A DNA stretch of 64,000 nucleotides from Aequorivita sp. H23M31 (GCF_004022485.1 NZ_CP034951.1:1922001-1986000), one strand, 5' to 3'; counted from the first letter of the stretch, positions 33,873 to 44,260 are shown. Made by a program: numbers and translations. Notes: generated by a model not told the origin, from the sequence alone.

Positions 33873-35161
33873 TATTTTAGGTTCTCTACCAACTTGCCAC
33901 AAGCTGCAATGGTACGATCCAAATCCTCATAAGTTAGGGCATCACAGATAAACCAAGTTTCAAACGCACTGGGAGCTATATAGATTCCTTGATCCAACAT
34001 TCCGTGGAAAAACTTTTTAAATGTATTGTTATTCGCCGCAGCTGCGGATTCGAAATCCTCAACTTGGTTTTCGGAAAAGTGAACTGAAATCATGGAACCC
34101 AATCTGTTGATGGTAAACTTTATACCTCCTTCTGAAAGAACCTGGTCAAGACCTCTGTGCAAATACTCAGTCTTTTTATTTATGGAATCAAATATACCGG
34201 GATTGCCATTCAACTCTTTTAACATTGCAAGACCGGCCGCCATTGCAAGTGGATTTCCACTCAAAGTTCCTGCTTGATATACGGGACCGATTGGTGCCAG
34301 GAAATCCATAATTTCTGCTCGAGCCGCAAAAGCACCCACTGGTAGTCCACCGCCTATAATTTTACCAAAGGCCACTATATCTGCATTTATGCCGAAGAGC
34401 TGCTGCGCTCCTCCTGGAGCCAATCGGAAGCCAGTCATAACCTCATCAAAGATTAAAAGAATCTGGTGCTCGTCGCATAGTTCTCTTAGACCCTCTAGAA
34501 ATCCTTTTTTCGGGGGAATACAACCCATATTTCCAGCAACAGGCTCTATTATAATGCAAGCGATCTCATCTTTGTTTGCTGAAATAAGCCTGGATACGCT
34601 ATTTAAATCATTATAGGTTGCCAATAAGGTATCCTTTGCGGTTCCTGCAGTGACTCCGGGACTATTTGGCGAACCGAAGGTAACTGCACCACTGCCAGCT
34701 TCTATTAAAAAAGAATCACTATGGCCGTGATAGCAGCCAGCAAATTTGATTATTTTATCTCTTCCTGTAAACCCTCTGGCCAGTCTTACCGCACTCATAC
34801 AAGCTTCGGTGCCGCTGTTGACAAACCGGATTTTGTCAATGTTGGGAACCATGGAAACCGCCAATGTGGCAATTTCTGTTTCAATTTCGGTGGGCATTCC
34901 AAAGGAAGTTCCTCTTTTCGCCTTATCAATAACAGCATCTACTACCGGCTTGTAGGCATGTCCTAAAATCATTGGTCCCCAAGAGTTGATATAATCAATC
35001 AAATTATTTCCATCCGCATCGTATAAATAGGCTCCTTCTGCTCTTTCTACAAAAATTGGATCTCCGCCAACGGCTTTAAATGCTCGGACTGGAGAATTCA
35101 CTCCTCCCGGAATAACTTTTTGAGCCTCAGCAAAAAGAGCACTGCTTCTTTGATATTTCAT
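33872..35161 (-). CDS. hemL: Glutamate-1-semialdehyde 2,1-aminomutase HemL
   Basis: 429 residues, a PLP enzyme giving 5-aminolevulinate from glutamate semialdehyde for haem synthesis. Signatures are [12 protein letters not shown] near the start, [34 protein letters not shown], and the PLP lysine in [14 protein letters not shown]. It is complete and monocistronic, with convergent terminator at its end and an upstream gap of 63 bases to the amidase gene. Confidence 0.95.
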   Translation of the reverse strand: MKYQRSSALFAEAQKVIPGGVNSPVRAFKAVGGDPIFVERAEGAYLYDADGNNLIDYINSWGPMILGHAYKPVVDAVIDKAKRGTSFGMPTEIETEIATLAVSMVPNIDKIRFVNSGTEACMSAVRLARGFTGRDKIIKFAGCYHGHSDSFLIEAGSGAVTFGSPNSPGVTAGTAKDTLLATYNDLNSVSRLISANKDEIACIIIEPVAGNMGCIPPKKGFLEGLRELCDEHQILLIFDEVMTGFRLAPGGAQQLFGINADIVAFGKIIGGGLPVGAFAARAEIMDFLAPIGPVYQAGTLSGNPLAMAAGLAMLKELNGNPGIFDSINKKTEYLHRGLDQVLSEGGIKFTINRLGSMISVHFSENQVEDFESAAAANNNTFKKFFHGMLDQGIYIAPSAFETWFICDALTYEDLDRTIAACGKLVENLK

Positions 35162-35224
35162 GGTAATTAAGGGGATTTTTTTATGTTTGTCGCTTTTGGT
35201 TGGGCGTCCCGAACTTAGATCTAT

Positions 35225-36061
35225 TTAATTTTTTACTGGATGCAAGTACAATATCTGTCCGATGGAGATATCATTAGAAGCAATACCATTGTATTTTTTC
35301 AGTGTTTCCACGGTGAGGTTAAATCGGCGTGAAATACTATAGAGAGTATCTCCTGCCTGCACCGCATAGGTTGCGATTTTGCTATCATCTGCCTGCTGCT
35401 CCTTATTTACCCTAGTGCCAAGTACTTGTTGGTCATAATTTTGCAGATTATAGCGTTCAATAATACCAATGAGTTTTTCTGGATATCTAGGATCTGTTGC
35501 ATAACCTGCCTTTCTTAGCCCTCTGGCCCACCCTTGATAATCATCCTTTCTAAGCTTGAACAAATCCTGGTATCTACTGCGTTGAGTCAAAAATAAGGAA
35601 TGGTCTCTGTAGGAATATTTTGGATCGGCATACTTTCTAAAACACTCTCCTAGTTCGTCATCGTCGTGGTAAACGGACTCTCCCTTCCATCCGGTATGGC
35701 ATTTAATGCCAAAATGGTTATTGGCTTTCCGGGTCAGTTCACCTACTCCTGCACCGCTTTCAAGGATTCCCTGCGCTAGTGTTATGCTGGCAGGAATTCC
35801 ATACTGCAGCATTTCTTCCATTGCGATACCGCTAAATTCATTTATATAATTCGAAATTCTTTGGCTGTAAGGTATATCGGCCGCAACTACAACCGGTTCT
35901 GGTTCAACCACCTTGGTTTCCTTTTCCTTTACTGGCGGCTTGTGGTGCACCACACGTTCCGTTTTATGCTTATGCCGTTGGTGAACTGATGTTTTTTTTG
36001 ATTTACAACTTGTGAAGCACACGGCACAAATAAGGAGAATACCGAGAAAGTTTCGAAACAT
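35225..36061 (-). CDS. Glucosaminidase/LysM lipoprotein
   Basis: 278 residues from ATG 36061, which gives a lipoprotein signal (MFRNFLGILLICAVCFTSC). A basic His/Lys-rich linker leads to a GH73/FlgJ-type glucosaminidase domain (about 70-215) with the catalytic glutamate in LAQGILESGAGVGELT and NHFGIKCHTGWKG. A C-terminal LysM domain begins YAVQAGDTLYSISRRF. It is expected to cut peptidoglycan in the periplasm. The upstream deaminase gene stops one base before its ATG. Confidence 0.9.
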   Translation of the reverse strand: MFRNFLGILLICAVCFTSCKSKKTSVHQRHKHKTERVVHHKPPVKEKETKVVEPEPVVVAADIPYSQRISNYINEFSGIAMEEMLQYGIPASITLAQGILESGAGVGELTRKANNHFGIKCHTGWKGESVYHDDDELGECFRKYADPKYSYRDHSLFLTQRSRYQDLFKLRKDDYQGWARGLRKAGYATDPRYPEKLIGIIERYNLQNYDQQVLGTRVNKEQQADDSKIATYAVQAGDTLYSISRRFNLTVETLKKYNGIASNDISIGQILYLHPVKN

Positions 36062-36062
36062 G

Positions 36063-36986
36063 TTATTCAATTAAAGGTAATTTTTTTCTTTTCAATACTG
36101 CATTCATTCCGGCCACACCTTGCAGCCCTCCCGTATGAACGGCTAAAATACGGCTATTTTCGCTGAAATACCCAATTTTCAAAAGATCCATAATGCCGAA
36201 AAGCATTTTGCCTGTATAAACGGGATCCAATGGAATTCCAGTAATTGACCGAAAGTCGTTTATGAAACGCACTAAATTCTTTTCTATTTTACCATAGCCG
36301 CCAAAACAATAGGAATCTATGAGTTTATAGTTTCTTTTGCTAGTATATTTCTTAATTCCTTCAGATTGGAAAATTCCATTTAAAGCTGAAAAGCCAAGAA
36401 TATTTTGATTTTCGCCTGAGGCTTCTATCAATCCAGCGATTGTTCCTCCAGTACCCACTGGGACACAAACATAATCGTAAATTTTATCCTGCACATCTAA
36501 AATTTCAGTGCATCCCTTTACGGCAAAGGAATTAGTGCCACCTTCTGGAACGAGGTAAAAATCACCGAATTTTTCTTTTAAATCATTGAGAAACCAAGAA
36601 GTTTCTTTTTGTCGATATGTCTCCCTTGACACAAAATGGAATTGCATTCCACAATTTTGGGCGAAGGTAAGTGTAGGGTTCTCACCTATTTTATCCGCAA
36701 GTTCCTCTCCTCGAATTATTCCGATAGTTTTCATTTCAAATTCTTTACCTGCCGCCGCTGTTGCTGCAATGTGGTTTGAAAACGCGCCTCCGAATGTCAA
36801 GAGAGTATCCTTGCTTTGCAATTGCGCAGATTCAATATTGTATTTTAGTTTTCTAAATTTATTGCCAGAAACAAAAGGATGAAGCAAATCTTCCCGTTTT
36901 ATAAATAATGAGAATCCGCCAATTCCAAAAGCGGAGAGATCGATTTTCTCTGTCGGAATGTAACTCGTTTGCCAAAAATCATCCAT
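36063..36986 (-). CDS. 1-Aminocyclopropane-1-carboxylate deaminase / D-cysteine desulfhydrase family protein
   Basis: 307 residues, a PLP enzyme of the tryptophan-synthase-beta fold. KREDLLHPFVSGNKFRKLKY contains the PLP lysine, with FGGAFSNHIAATAAAG, PEGGTNSFAVKGCTE and CVPVGTGGTIAGLI following. The family breaks down ACC or D-cysteine to ammonia and a keto acid, and the real substrate cannot be told here. It is coupled to the downstream amidase gene (TAACATG junction). Confidence 0.88.
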   Translation of the reverse strand: MDDFWQTSYIPTEKIDLSAFGIGGFSLFIKREDLLHPFVSGNKFRKLKYNIESAQLQSKDTLLTFGGAFSNHIAATAAAGKEFEMKTIGIIRGEELADKIGENPTLTFAQNCGMQFHFVSRETYRQKETSWFLNDLKEKFGDFYLVPEGGTNSFAVKGCTEILDVQDKIYDYVCVPVGTGGTIAGLIEASGENQNILGFSALNGIFQSEGIKKYTSKRNYKLIDSYCFGGYGKIEKNLVRFINDFRSITGIPLDPVYTGKMLFGIMDLLKIGYFSENSRILAVHTGGLQGVAGMNAVLKRKKLPLIE

Positions 36987-37043
36987 AGTGGCAAAGATAA
37001 CTATGGGAGTAACAAAATTAATCTGTAAAACATCTTTATGTTC

Positions 37044-37370
37044 CTATAGATAGTTGAGAAAGCTCCAAATGGATCTGGATTTTAAATAATGGATATTACA
37101 TTCATTAAAATATGCTTCCCTTTCAAAAGAAATATTTTTATATGCCTGATATCTATCCCGATAATAGATCCATCTGAATAAAAATTCCACAGAATACCAC
37201 AAATAAAAGAAGATTATAAACAACTCCAACTGCTGTTTTAGATGGATGCGCTCATGGTTCAAAAAAACAGCATCGTTAACAAGACTTTGATGCCTAAGGA
37301 TAACAAAAGGCCAAATGGAAATTCCGTCAAAGTTTTTCCGAAGTAATTTTGGCTGAATGAGTAGGATCAT
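37044..37370 (-). CDS. Short membrane protein with an HExxH zinc-peptidase-like motif
   Basis: 108 residues. After MILLIQPKLLRKNFDGISIWPFVIL comes a HERIH sequence (HExxH), then a hydrophobic stretch (FIIFFYLWYSVEFLFRWIYY) and, about 40 residues later, FEREAYFNE with acidic residues at the spacing of a third zinc ligand. It resembles short flavobacterial proteins related to the M56 peptidase core. Whether it is active is unknown. It lies 57 bases upstream of the ACC-deaminase-like gene on the same strand. Confidence 0.6.
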   Translation of the reverse strand: MILLIQPKLLRKNFDGISIWPFVILRHQSLVNDAVFLNHERIHLKQQLELFIIFFYLWYSVEFLFRWIYYRDRYQAYKNISFEREAYFNECNIHYLKSRSIWSFLNYL

Positions 37371-37445
37371 TTTAATAATCTCTATTGATGAAGATTAAGT
37401 TTTTCTATAACTTAAGGCCGTCAAACATTTTCCGCTATTAAAAAA

Positions 37446-37498
37446 TCAGCAACCTTCATTATTCTCTACATTAATATATAGCAAATAAAGGTTGCTGA
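37446..37498 (-). terminator. Terminator of aconitase
   Basis: TCAGCAACCTT and AAGGTTGCTGA form an 11-base perfect stem around a 31-base AT-rich loop, just after the acnA stop on the minus strand, with T-rich flanks. Confidence 0.6.
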
Positions 37499-37527
37499 CT
37501 TTACTATAGTTGTTTAAAGATGTTAAT

Positions 37528-40311
37528 CTAATTTTTTAAGAATTGACGTAATACGTATTGAAGAATACCTTCATTTTGGTAGTATGCAACTTCAATAGGG
37601 GAATCAAGCCTTGCTACGACTTTAAATTCGGCTTCAGTTCCATCTTCCTTTTGAGCTTTTACCGTAAGTTTCTTCATAGGTGTTAAATGGTCTTCAAGTC
37701 CGGTAATGCTAAAAATTTCCTTTCCGCTCAATCCGTGGGTTTGAGCCGTTTCATCATCTAAGTATTGCAATGGAAGAACACCCATCATAATAAGATTACT
37801 TCTATGTATACGTTCGTAACTCTCCGCCAGAACCGCCTTAACACCTAATAGGAACGTTCCTTTCGCTGCCCAGTCTCTCGAGGATCCACTTCCGTACTCT
37901 TTGCCCGTAAGTACAATAAGAGGGGTTTTGTTTTCGATGTATTTTTGGGAGGCTTCATATACAGACATTTCCTCTCCAGAAGGAAGATAGGTAGTATATC
38001 CACCTTCCTTACTTGCCAGATTGTTCTTTATTCTCACGTTGGCGAAAGTTCCACGCACCATAACCTCGTCATTTCCTCTTCTAGAACCGTAACTGTTGAA
38101 ATGCTTTTTGTCAACGCCCCGCGATCTTAAATATTTACCAGCTGCAGAGTCTTCGGCAAAAGCCCCTGCGGGTGAAATATGATCTGTAGTTATACTATCG
38201 CCCAAGAAAAGCAAAGCTCGTGCGCCCTCAATATTTTGTAAAGGTTTAGGTTCCTTGGTAAGATCTTGAAAAAAGGGAACCTCTTTTATATAGGTTGATT
38301 CATCATCCCACTGGTACAAGATATCATTAGGAACCTCCAGATTTCTCCATATTTCGTTACCATCAAAAATCTCGTCGTAGTTCTTTTTAAAATCGGCTGG
38401 AGTCAAAACCTTTTTCATAACTGACTGAATTTCTTCATCAGAAGGCCAAATATCCTTAAGATAAACCGGTTTCCCATTTCTATCGCAGCTAAGTGGCTCA
38501 GTTGTTAAGTCAATATCTACCCTTCCGGCAATAGCAAAGGCTACCACCAACATTGGCGACATCAAGAAGTTCATTTTTACCTGAGGATGGATTCTCGCCT
38601 CAAAATTCCGGTTTCCAGAAAGTACAGAAGTAACGATAAGATCATAATCCTCAACTGCCTTGGAAATTTCGGGAGGCAAAGGTCCAGAATTACCGATACA
38701 GGATGTACATCCATATCCAACCAAATGAAACTGTAGTGCTTCTAAATCTTTGAGCAGATCAGACTTTTCCAAATAGTCAGTAACCACTTTAGAGCCCGGA
38801 GCGAGTGATGTTTTAACCCAAGGTTTTACGTCTATTCCATGTTCACGTGCTTTTTGGGCAACCAACCCTGCGCCCAACATTACATATGGATTTGAAGTGT
38901 TGGTACAAGAGGTAATTGCCGCTATGGCAACCGCTCCATCAGATAGCATATACTTTTCATTTCCATGCGAAATCCACACTGTTTTTAGGCCATTTTTCAT
39001 TTTCCCTTCTATCTCCACATCTGGATTAGGATCATGAGGTTGCTCCACAGGTTGGCTACCCCCTTCCTCTTTCCAACGCACCAAGGCATCTTCCCTAGCA
39101 TGTGGTTCTATATAGGAACGACCAAAGGAGGCATGTTCCAGCTCTATAAATTTCTCCTTTAAATCTTTTAATAATATTTTGTCCTGTGGACGTTTTGGAC
39201 CTGCCACGCTAGGTTGCACCGTAGAAATATCCAATTCTACAATATCCGTATAGGTAATTTGATCTTCATTTTCACGCCATAACATATTTGCTTTGCAATA
39301 ATCCTCAACCAACTTTATCTGCTCTTCGCTTCGATTACTACCACGCATATATTCCAAAGTTTTATGGTCTATGGGGAAGTAGGTGATAGTACAACCAAAT
39401 TCTGGAGACATATTACCAATGGTTGCTCTATCCGGAACCGACAGATGATCAACACCCGGACCGAAGACCTCTACGAATTTTCCTACAACCCCATATTTTC
39501 GTAATACGTTTGCAATGGTCAACACCAAATCGGTTGCGGTGGAACCTGCAGGAAGTTTCCCTGTAAGTTTTAGTCCGATAACTTCTGGTGAAATAAAATA
39601 AATGGGCTGCCCCAGAATAGCCGCTTCTGCTTCAATACCACCAACTCCCCAAGCTACTACACCAATTCCGTTAACCATTGGGGTATGGCTATCTGTTCCC
39701 ACTAATGTATCTGGGAAAGCCATTCCATCGCGGGCGATTACTCCTTTGGAAAAATATTCGAGATTTACTTGGTGGCAAATTCCCATTCCTGGTGGAACTA
39801 CACTAAAATTATCAAACGACTTTTGGGCCCATTTTAAAAAGGTATAGCGCTCAATATTCCGCTTATACTCTTCTTCCATGTTTTGTTTATAGGCATATTG
39901 GGCAGCAAAATAATCGACCTGTACACTATGGTCTATCACAAGGTCCACAGGAATAAGCGGATTAATTTTGGATGCCTCTCCACCTTGACGTGCCATTTCA
40001 GCTCTTAAAGATGCGATGTCTACAACTGCAGGTACACCCGTAAAATCCTGCATCAGGACGCGGGCGGGTTTAAAAGCTACATCGTCCTCACTTCCTTTTG
40101 GTTTCCAGTTGAGGATGGTATTTAGATGATCCTTCGTAACGGAAAAATCGTCGTAATTCCGTAAGGCATTTTCGAGGAGAATGCGAATGGAAAAAGGTAA
40201 TTTTGAGATGTTATGACCTTGATCTTCAAGTTCGGCAAGACTATAATAGGTAAGTTCATTCCCGTTTGCGGTCTTTAAATTCTTTTTGAGGCTGTATAAA
40301 TCTAGTTGCAT
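37528..40311 (-). CDS. acnA: Aconitate hydratase
   Basis: 927 residues. It interconverts citrate and isocitrate and holds a 4Fe-4S cluster. The cluster cysteines are in AAITSCTNTSNPYVM and GYGCTSCIGNSGPLPPE. The N-terminal PARVLMQDFTGVPAVVD and the GTDSHTPMVNGIGVVAWGVGG loop are those of the IRP/AcnA type, with the swivel domain (ILTG KEYGSGSSRDWAAKG) at the C-terminus. It is monocistronic and divergent from a ClC gene. Confidence 0.96.
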   Translation of the reverse strand: MQLDLYSLKKNLKTANGNELTYYSLAELEDQGHNISKLPFSIRILLENALRNYDDFSVTKDHLNTILNWKPKGSEDDVAFKPARVLMQDFTGVPAVVDIASLRAEMARQGGEASKINPLIPVDLVIDHSVQVDYFAAQYAYKQNMEEEYKRNIERYTFLKWAQKSFDNFSVVPPGMGICHQVNLEYFSKGVIARDGMAFPDTLVGTDSHTPMVNGIGVVAWGVGGIEAEAAILGQPIYFISPEVIGLKLTGKLPAGSTATDLVLTIANVLRKYGVVGKFVEVFGPGVDHLSVPDRATIGNMSPEFGCTITYFPIDHKTLEYMRGSNRSEEQIKLVEDYCKANMLWRENEDQITYTDIVELDISTVQPSVAGPKRPQDKILLKDLKEKFIELEHASFGRSYIEPHAREDALVRWKEEGGSQPVEQPHDPNPDVEIEGKMKNGLKTVWISHGNEKYMLSDGAVAIAAITSCTNTSNPYVMLGAGLVAQKAREHGIDVKPWVKTSLAPGSKVVTDYLEKSDLLKDLEALQFHLVGYGCTSCIGNSGPLPPEISKAVEDYDLIVTSVLSGNRNFEARIHPQVKMNFLMSPMLVVAFAIAGRVDIDLTTEPLSCDRNGKPVYLKDIWPSDEEIQSVMKKVLTPADFKKNYDEIFDGNEIWRNLEVPNDILYQWDDESTYIKEVPFFQDLTKEPKPLQNIEGARALLFLGDSITTDHISPAGAFAEDSAAGKYLRSRGVDKKHFNSYGSRRGNDEVMVRGTFANVRIKNNLASKEGGYTTYLPSGEEMSVYEASQKYIENKTPLIVLTGKEYGSGSSRDWAAKGTFLLGVKAVLAESYERIHRSNLIMMGVLPLQYLDDETAQTHGLSGKEIFSITGLEDHLTPMKKLTVKAQKEDGTEAEFKVVARLDSPIEVAYYQNEGILQYVLRQFLKN

Positions 40312-40692
40312 GGTTTAAAATATTTATTTCTTAAAATTAACGATTAAAAATGCCGACTACACGAAATCCATATCGTTTAACAAGCCGTTAACAGTTGTGA
40401 GAATAGCTATTTCAGCCTTTCGTGATATAAAGATGGGAATTTAAATTAAAATTCATAATTTTATTGAAGGAAGCTTAGATATAAGTAGGTTTTGACAAGA
40501 GAAATAATGTTTTCACTGAAAGTTATTTATCATTTTAAAGACATAATTCTACTATTTATAAGATCCTTTAGAATATTCCATTTTAAGGCTTTCCAATCAG
40601 GAGATGGTTAAAATTATGCGGCAGTCTTAAATTTCTGCTTTTTTCTGTATTTTTTCCATTTCAGAGTCCAAAAACTGCAATTGCAGTGTCAA
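40312..40692. other. Intergenic region between acnA and the ClC gene
   Basis: 381 AT-rich bases between divergent genes. I found no exact TAnnTTTG box or notable repeat. Confidence 0.4.
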
Positions 40693-42588
40693 ATGAAAAA
40701 CAATAATATCTTCAGAAGAAAAGGAATTCCCGTTTCGGTCTCCTTGAGCAATACGGTCGATCAGGAATCCTCATATTCAGAGAACCAGGTTAATAAAAGA
40801 CGGATTTTCACCATTGCCCTCCTTGCATTTGTTGTTGCCCTATGCATAAGTTTTCTTGCCAAATTCTTAGTTCATCTAATAAGTCTAATTACAAACATTT
40901 CTTTCTACGGCAACGTTAGCGTGCAAAACGTGAGCCCTGCCGGCAACCACCTCGGACTTTTGGTAATCATTATCCCAGCCATCGGAGGCTTAGTCGTAGG
41001 GCTTATGGCTCTTTATGGATCGAAGCAAATTCGAGGGCACGGAATCCCTGAGGCGATGGAGCAGATACTTACAAACAAAAGCAAGATTAAACCTGCCATT
41101 ACTTATTTGAAACCTGTTTCTTCAGCAATATCTATTGGGACCGGAGGACCATTTGGGGCCGAGGGACCCATTATCGCCACGGGTGGTGCTCTAGGCTCCA
41201 CATTGGGTCAAATGCTAAGGATTACCGATAACGAAAGAAAAATCCTTTTGGCTGCCGGTGCCACTGCGGGAATGGCGGCTATTTTTGGTAGCCCCGTGGC
41301 TGCAATATTTCTTGCCATCGAACTTTTGTTGTTTGAATTTTCTCCCAGGTCCTTTATTCCAGTTGCCGTGGCTTGCATTACGGGAGCGGCTGGTCACCAT
41401 TTTTTGTTCGGGTCGGAAGTAGTGTTTCCTATAGAAACTACTATTGAATTCCCTTCCAATATGGCCTTATTCATTTATAGCCTTATGGGCATTGTTATTG
41501 GGATTTTTTCTGTACTTGCCACAAAAATAGTTTATCTAATAGAGGACGGCTTTGAAAAACTTCCTATTCACTGGGCCTGGTGGCCGGCCATTGGTGGACT
41601 AGGGGTAGGTGTTGTAGGATATTTCGCGCCATCTACCTTAGGAGTGGGTTACGACAATATAATTGCGGTTCTTTCGGGTAATCTAACCCTAAAAGTACTT
41701 CTATCACTCTGTGTTTTAAAATTCATTTCCTGGGCTATAGCCCTGGGAAGTGGAACTTCTGGAGGAACATTGGCGCCATTAATGACCATTGGCGGAGCAT
41801 TGGGAGCTTTAATTGGGATAGGGGTAATTGAATGGTTTCCAAATGGCGGCATTGTACTTCCCCTGGCCGCTTTGGTTGGAATGTCAGCGATGTTTGCCGG
41901 GGCGTCTCGTGCTTTCCTAACTTCTATTGTATTTGCCCTGGAAACAACTGGACAATCCAATGCCCTATTGCCATTGCTCGCGGCTTGTACTACAGCTTAT
42001 TTTGTTTCCTATTTTATTATGGAAAACACCATAATGACCGAGAAAATGGCCCGGCGAGGTGTTGCAGCACCGCTTTCTTATGTGCCTGATATTTTGGAAA
42101 AATTGAGAGTAGGGGAAGTTCTGGATGACAACGGCATTGTCATAGGTGAAGAGAATACGGTCCAGGAAGTTCGCGATTGGCTTGGAGAAGAAGAAGATTA
42201 TCAATCGGATTATTTTATCGTCTCCAATGATAAGGGCGAATACAAAGGAATATTGAGCTCTCTAAAACTTCTGAAAAAAAACCTTAATCCAGAAAATAAA
42301 ATAGGAACTCTATCCGCCGGCAGCAGTGTCCACGTAAAAAACACGGACACCCTTCGCAGGGCAGTTGAATTAATGGCAAAAGAAAGCATTGATGTCATTC
42401 CTGTAATTTCGAATAAAAGTAGAGAAATTATCGGTGTGCTTTCTTATCGGGATATAATGGGAACGTACAAATACAGTCTCGATGAGCATCTTAGAAGACG
42501 CCCAAATGTATCCCTAAAGAGAAGAGGTTTAAAAATAGTAGTACGAGGAAAAAAACTGAGTGCGTATTTAAGGTCTAATAGAAAATAA
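40693..42588 (+). CDS. ClC family chloride channel/transporter with CBS domains
   Basis: 631 residues from ATG 40693; the TTG at 40681 is less likely. About ten membrane helices carry the ClC selectivity motifs GHGIPEAME, GPFGAEGPII (with the gating glutamate, which suggests an H+/Cl- exchanger) and GSGTSGGTLAPL. A C-terminal pair of CBS domains follows from about residue 470 (VGEVLDDNGIVIGEENTVQEV; VSL end region RRAVELMAKESIDVIPVI). It works at the inner membrane. The end is rich in Arg and Lys. Confidence 0.9.
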   Translation: MKNNNIFRRKGIPVSVSLSNTVDQESSYSENQVNKRRIFTIALLAFVVALCISFLAKFLVHLISLITNISFYGNVSVQNVSPAGNHLGLLVIIIPAIGGLVVGLMALYGSKQIRGHGIPEAMEQILTNKSKIKPAITYLKPVSSAISIGTGGPFGAEGPIIATGGALGSTLGQMLRITDNERKILLAAGATAGMAAIFGSPVAAIFLAIELLLFEFSPRSFIPVAVACITGAAGHHFLFGSEVVFPIETTIEFPSNMALFIYSLMGIVIGIFSVLATKIVYLIEDGFEKLPIHWAWWPAIGGLGVGVVGYFAPSTLGVGYDNIIAVLSGNLTLKVLLSLCVLKFISWAIALGSGTSGGTLAPLMTIGGALGALIGIGVIEWFPNGGIVLPLAALVGMSAMFAGASRAFLTSIVFALETTGQSNALLPLLAACTTAYFVSYFIMENTIMTEKMARRGVAAPLSYVPDILEKLRVGEVLDDNGIVIGEENTVQEVRDWLGEEEDYQSDYFIVSNDKGEYKGILSSLKLLKKNLNPENKIGTLSAGSSVHVKNTDTLRRAVELMAKESIDVIPVISNKSREIIGVLSYRDIMGTYKYSLDEHLRRRPNVSLKRRGLKIVVRGKKLSAYLRSNRK

Positions 42589-42702
42589 TATTCTCCACAT
42601 AGAACGAAGGTTAAAAATATATCAAATACCCCTTCCAATTTTTTAAAATCCCTTCCATTTTTTATCTTTAGGTAAAAGGAAAATTACCCTTAAAGAAAAG
42701 CT

Positions 42703-42909
42703 ATGAAAGATTATAAAGTAGGTGACCACGTAAAATGGAATTCGGAAGCTGGAGAGGTGAGTGGGAAAATTGTAAAAGTGCATCATTCGGATTTTAAGTA
42801 TAAGGGATATACACATCACGCAAGTAAAAATGAACCCCAATATGAAATTAAAAGCGATAAGTCCGATCATATCGCGGCCCATAAAGGTTCGGCACTTTCA
42901 AAGGTTTAA
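42703..42909 (+). CDS. DUF2945/hypervirulence-associated TUDOR-domain protein
   Basis: 68 residues: DYKVGDHVKWNSEAGEVSG, KIVKVHHSDFKYKG and YEIKSDKSDHIAAHKGSAL. This is the small SH3-like TUDOR barrel family (DUF2945) whose role is unknown. The next gene begins 12 bases after its stop, so the pair forms an operon with the macro-domain enzyme. Confidence 0.8.
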   Translation: MKDYKVGDHVKWNSEAGEVSGKIVKVHHSDFKYKGYTHHASKNEPQYEIKSDKSDHIAAHKGSALSKV

Positions 42910-42921
42910 TCAAATTTCAAA

Positions 42922-43437
42922 ATGAATTTAGAAGTAATTAAAGGAGATATTACAAAGCAAAAAGTTGATGCTATTGTAAATGCCGCCAATGGTTCATTAA
43001 TGGGAGGTGGAGGAGTAGATGGCGCAATACATCGGGCCGGAGGGCCACAGATTTTGGAGGAATGTAAGGAAATAGTCGCTAATCAGGGTCGATGTCCAAC
43101 TGGAGAAGCTGTGATAACCTCTGCAGGTAAAATGCCAGCAAAGTACGTAATCCATACGGTTGGACCCGTCTGGCACGGAGGAAAAAACAATGAAGAAGAA
43201 AAACTTGCCAAGTGCTATACCAACTCTCTAAAATTAGCGGTACAAAACCACTGCAAGACTGTTGCTTTTCCGAATATCAGCACGGGAGTTTATCATTTTC
43301 CAAAAGAAAAAGCGGCGGAAGTTGCCGTAACCACTGTTCGGGAGTTTGTTTCGAAAAATAAAGAAATCGAAAAAGTTATTTTTGTTTGTTTTGATGAGGA
43401 GAATTTTAAACTTATAATTAGCCTATTGAGAAAATGA
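42922..43437 (+). CDS. Macro-domain O-acetyl-ADP-ribose deacetylase
   Basis: 171 residues, a single macro domain. [22 protein letters not shown] holds the catalytic Asn/Asp region and phosphate-binding glycines. [24 protein letters not shown] and [20 protein letters not shown] are the other conserved blocks. It removes O-acetyl or ADP-ribose groups and is likely cytoplasmic. It is cotranscribed with the TUDOR-domain gene before it. Confidence 0.9.
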   Translation: MNLEVIKGDITKQKVDAIVNAANGSLMGGGGVDGAIHRAGGPQILEECKEIVANQGRCPTGEAVITSAGKMPAKYVIHTVGPVWHGGKNNEEEKLAKCYTNSLKLAVQNHCKTVAFPNISTGVYHFPKEKAAEVAVTTVREFVSKNKEIEKVIFVCFDEENFKLIISLLRK

Positions 43438-43499
43438 AGAGGCGGGATTTTCTAATTTTCTTAGACAATTAAATTAAAAATTCGCAGTGAGTTAGAAAT

Positions 43500-43726
43500 T
43501 TAATAAATTTGCTTCTGATTTAATAATCTATAAATCAATACCCCATAAGGTTTCACCACATAATGAATAGAATAATCAAACCGTTCTGGCATCGCTGAGA
43601 TTATCTCAATTTGCCTATAAAAATCTTCCCAAAAAAGTATCTTCTTTTCGGTTGAATTCAAATATACATTTGGGCTATATGAAGTTCTATTCTGGCCTCA
43701 TCAGTTACTCGAATATCATCGCCCAT
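43500..43726 (-). pseudogene. Broken RelE/ParE-type toxin gene
   Basis: The frame starts ATG at 43726, overlapping the end of the antitoxin gene, and reads MGDDIRVTDEARIELHIAQMYI before a TGA. The rest is readable after a shift as LNSTEKKILFWEDFYRQIEI, then ISAMPERFDYSIHYVVKPYG, ending LLNQKQIY and a stop at 43500. The layout (antitoxin then overlapping toxin) copies the intact module to its right, so this is a frameshifted toxin. Confidence 0.7.
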
Positions 43727-43928
43727 ATTTTTGCAGTATATCTTTTAACGAATGTGTTATCAATGTTCCATTTTCATCACGCTCAATCATACCATCCATC
43801 ATCACCTTATATTCCTCTGACAGGAATTCAAGATAATTTTTTAGGGATCTTTTCTGAAGTTTCGCCTGTTTTTCAAGAATTTCAATTGCTTTATTATCGA
43901 GTTCGATTATTTTTTTTGTCTTTCCCAT
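43716..43928 (-). CDS. Antitoxin of the degenerate toxin-antitoxin module
   Basis: 70 residues. The first 36 residues are almost identical to the intact antitoxin upstream (MGKTKKIIELDNKAIEILEK), and the tail is shorter (DILQKYGR). A ribbon-helix-helix-like DNA-binding N-terminus is likely. It still has an open frame although its toxin is broken, so it may act as an orphan antitoxin. Confidence 0.65.
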   Translation of the reverse strand: MGKTKKIIELDNKAIEILEKQAKLQKRSLKNYLEFLSEEYKVMMDGMIERDENGTLITHSLKDILQKYGR

Positions 43929-43990
43929 TGTATATGGATTTTATATTGCAACGCTTATTCCCCCGAAGTAAAGCAATGTAGATATGCATA

Positions 43991-44260
43991 TTAATATGAT
44001 TGGCTTTGTCTCATTATGTCCAATACGGTTACTTCCTCTCCCTGAATATTATAGTAAAATGAATATGGAAAGATTCTGAAATGGACAATTCGTACATTTC
44101 GATATCGAATTTGGAACAGATAAGGGTTTTTCTCCAAAAACTCAATATGTTCATCAAAATCAATAAGAAATTCCATTCTCTTGTCCAAGGCATCGTAAAA
44201 GCATTCAGCTTTCTTCAGCTCGCGTTCCGCTTCAATCGACAGTCTTACGCGAAATGCCAT
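43991..44260 (-). CDS. RelE/ParE family toxin
   Basis: 89 residues with the RelE/ParE fold signature: VRLSIEAERELKKAECFYDA, MEFLIDFDEHIEFLEKNPYL, and the strand block FQIRYRNVRIVHFRIFPYSFYY ending VTVLDIMRQS. It would inhibit translation or gyrase. The start overlaps the antitoxin gene by 29 bases. No damage is seen. Confidence 0.85.
   Translation of the reverse strand: MAFRVRLSIEAERELKKAECFYDALDKRMEFLIDFDEHIEFLEKNPYLFQIRYRNVRIVHFRIFPYSFYYNIQGEEVTVLDIMRQSQSY

Noticed and set aside
35208..35217. TCCCGAACTT downstream of the amidase gene as another array palindrome
   Set aside because: Only ten bases match, and there is no right arm. This is probably chance or too decayed to call.
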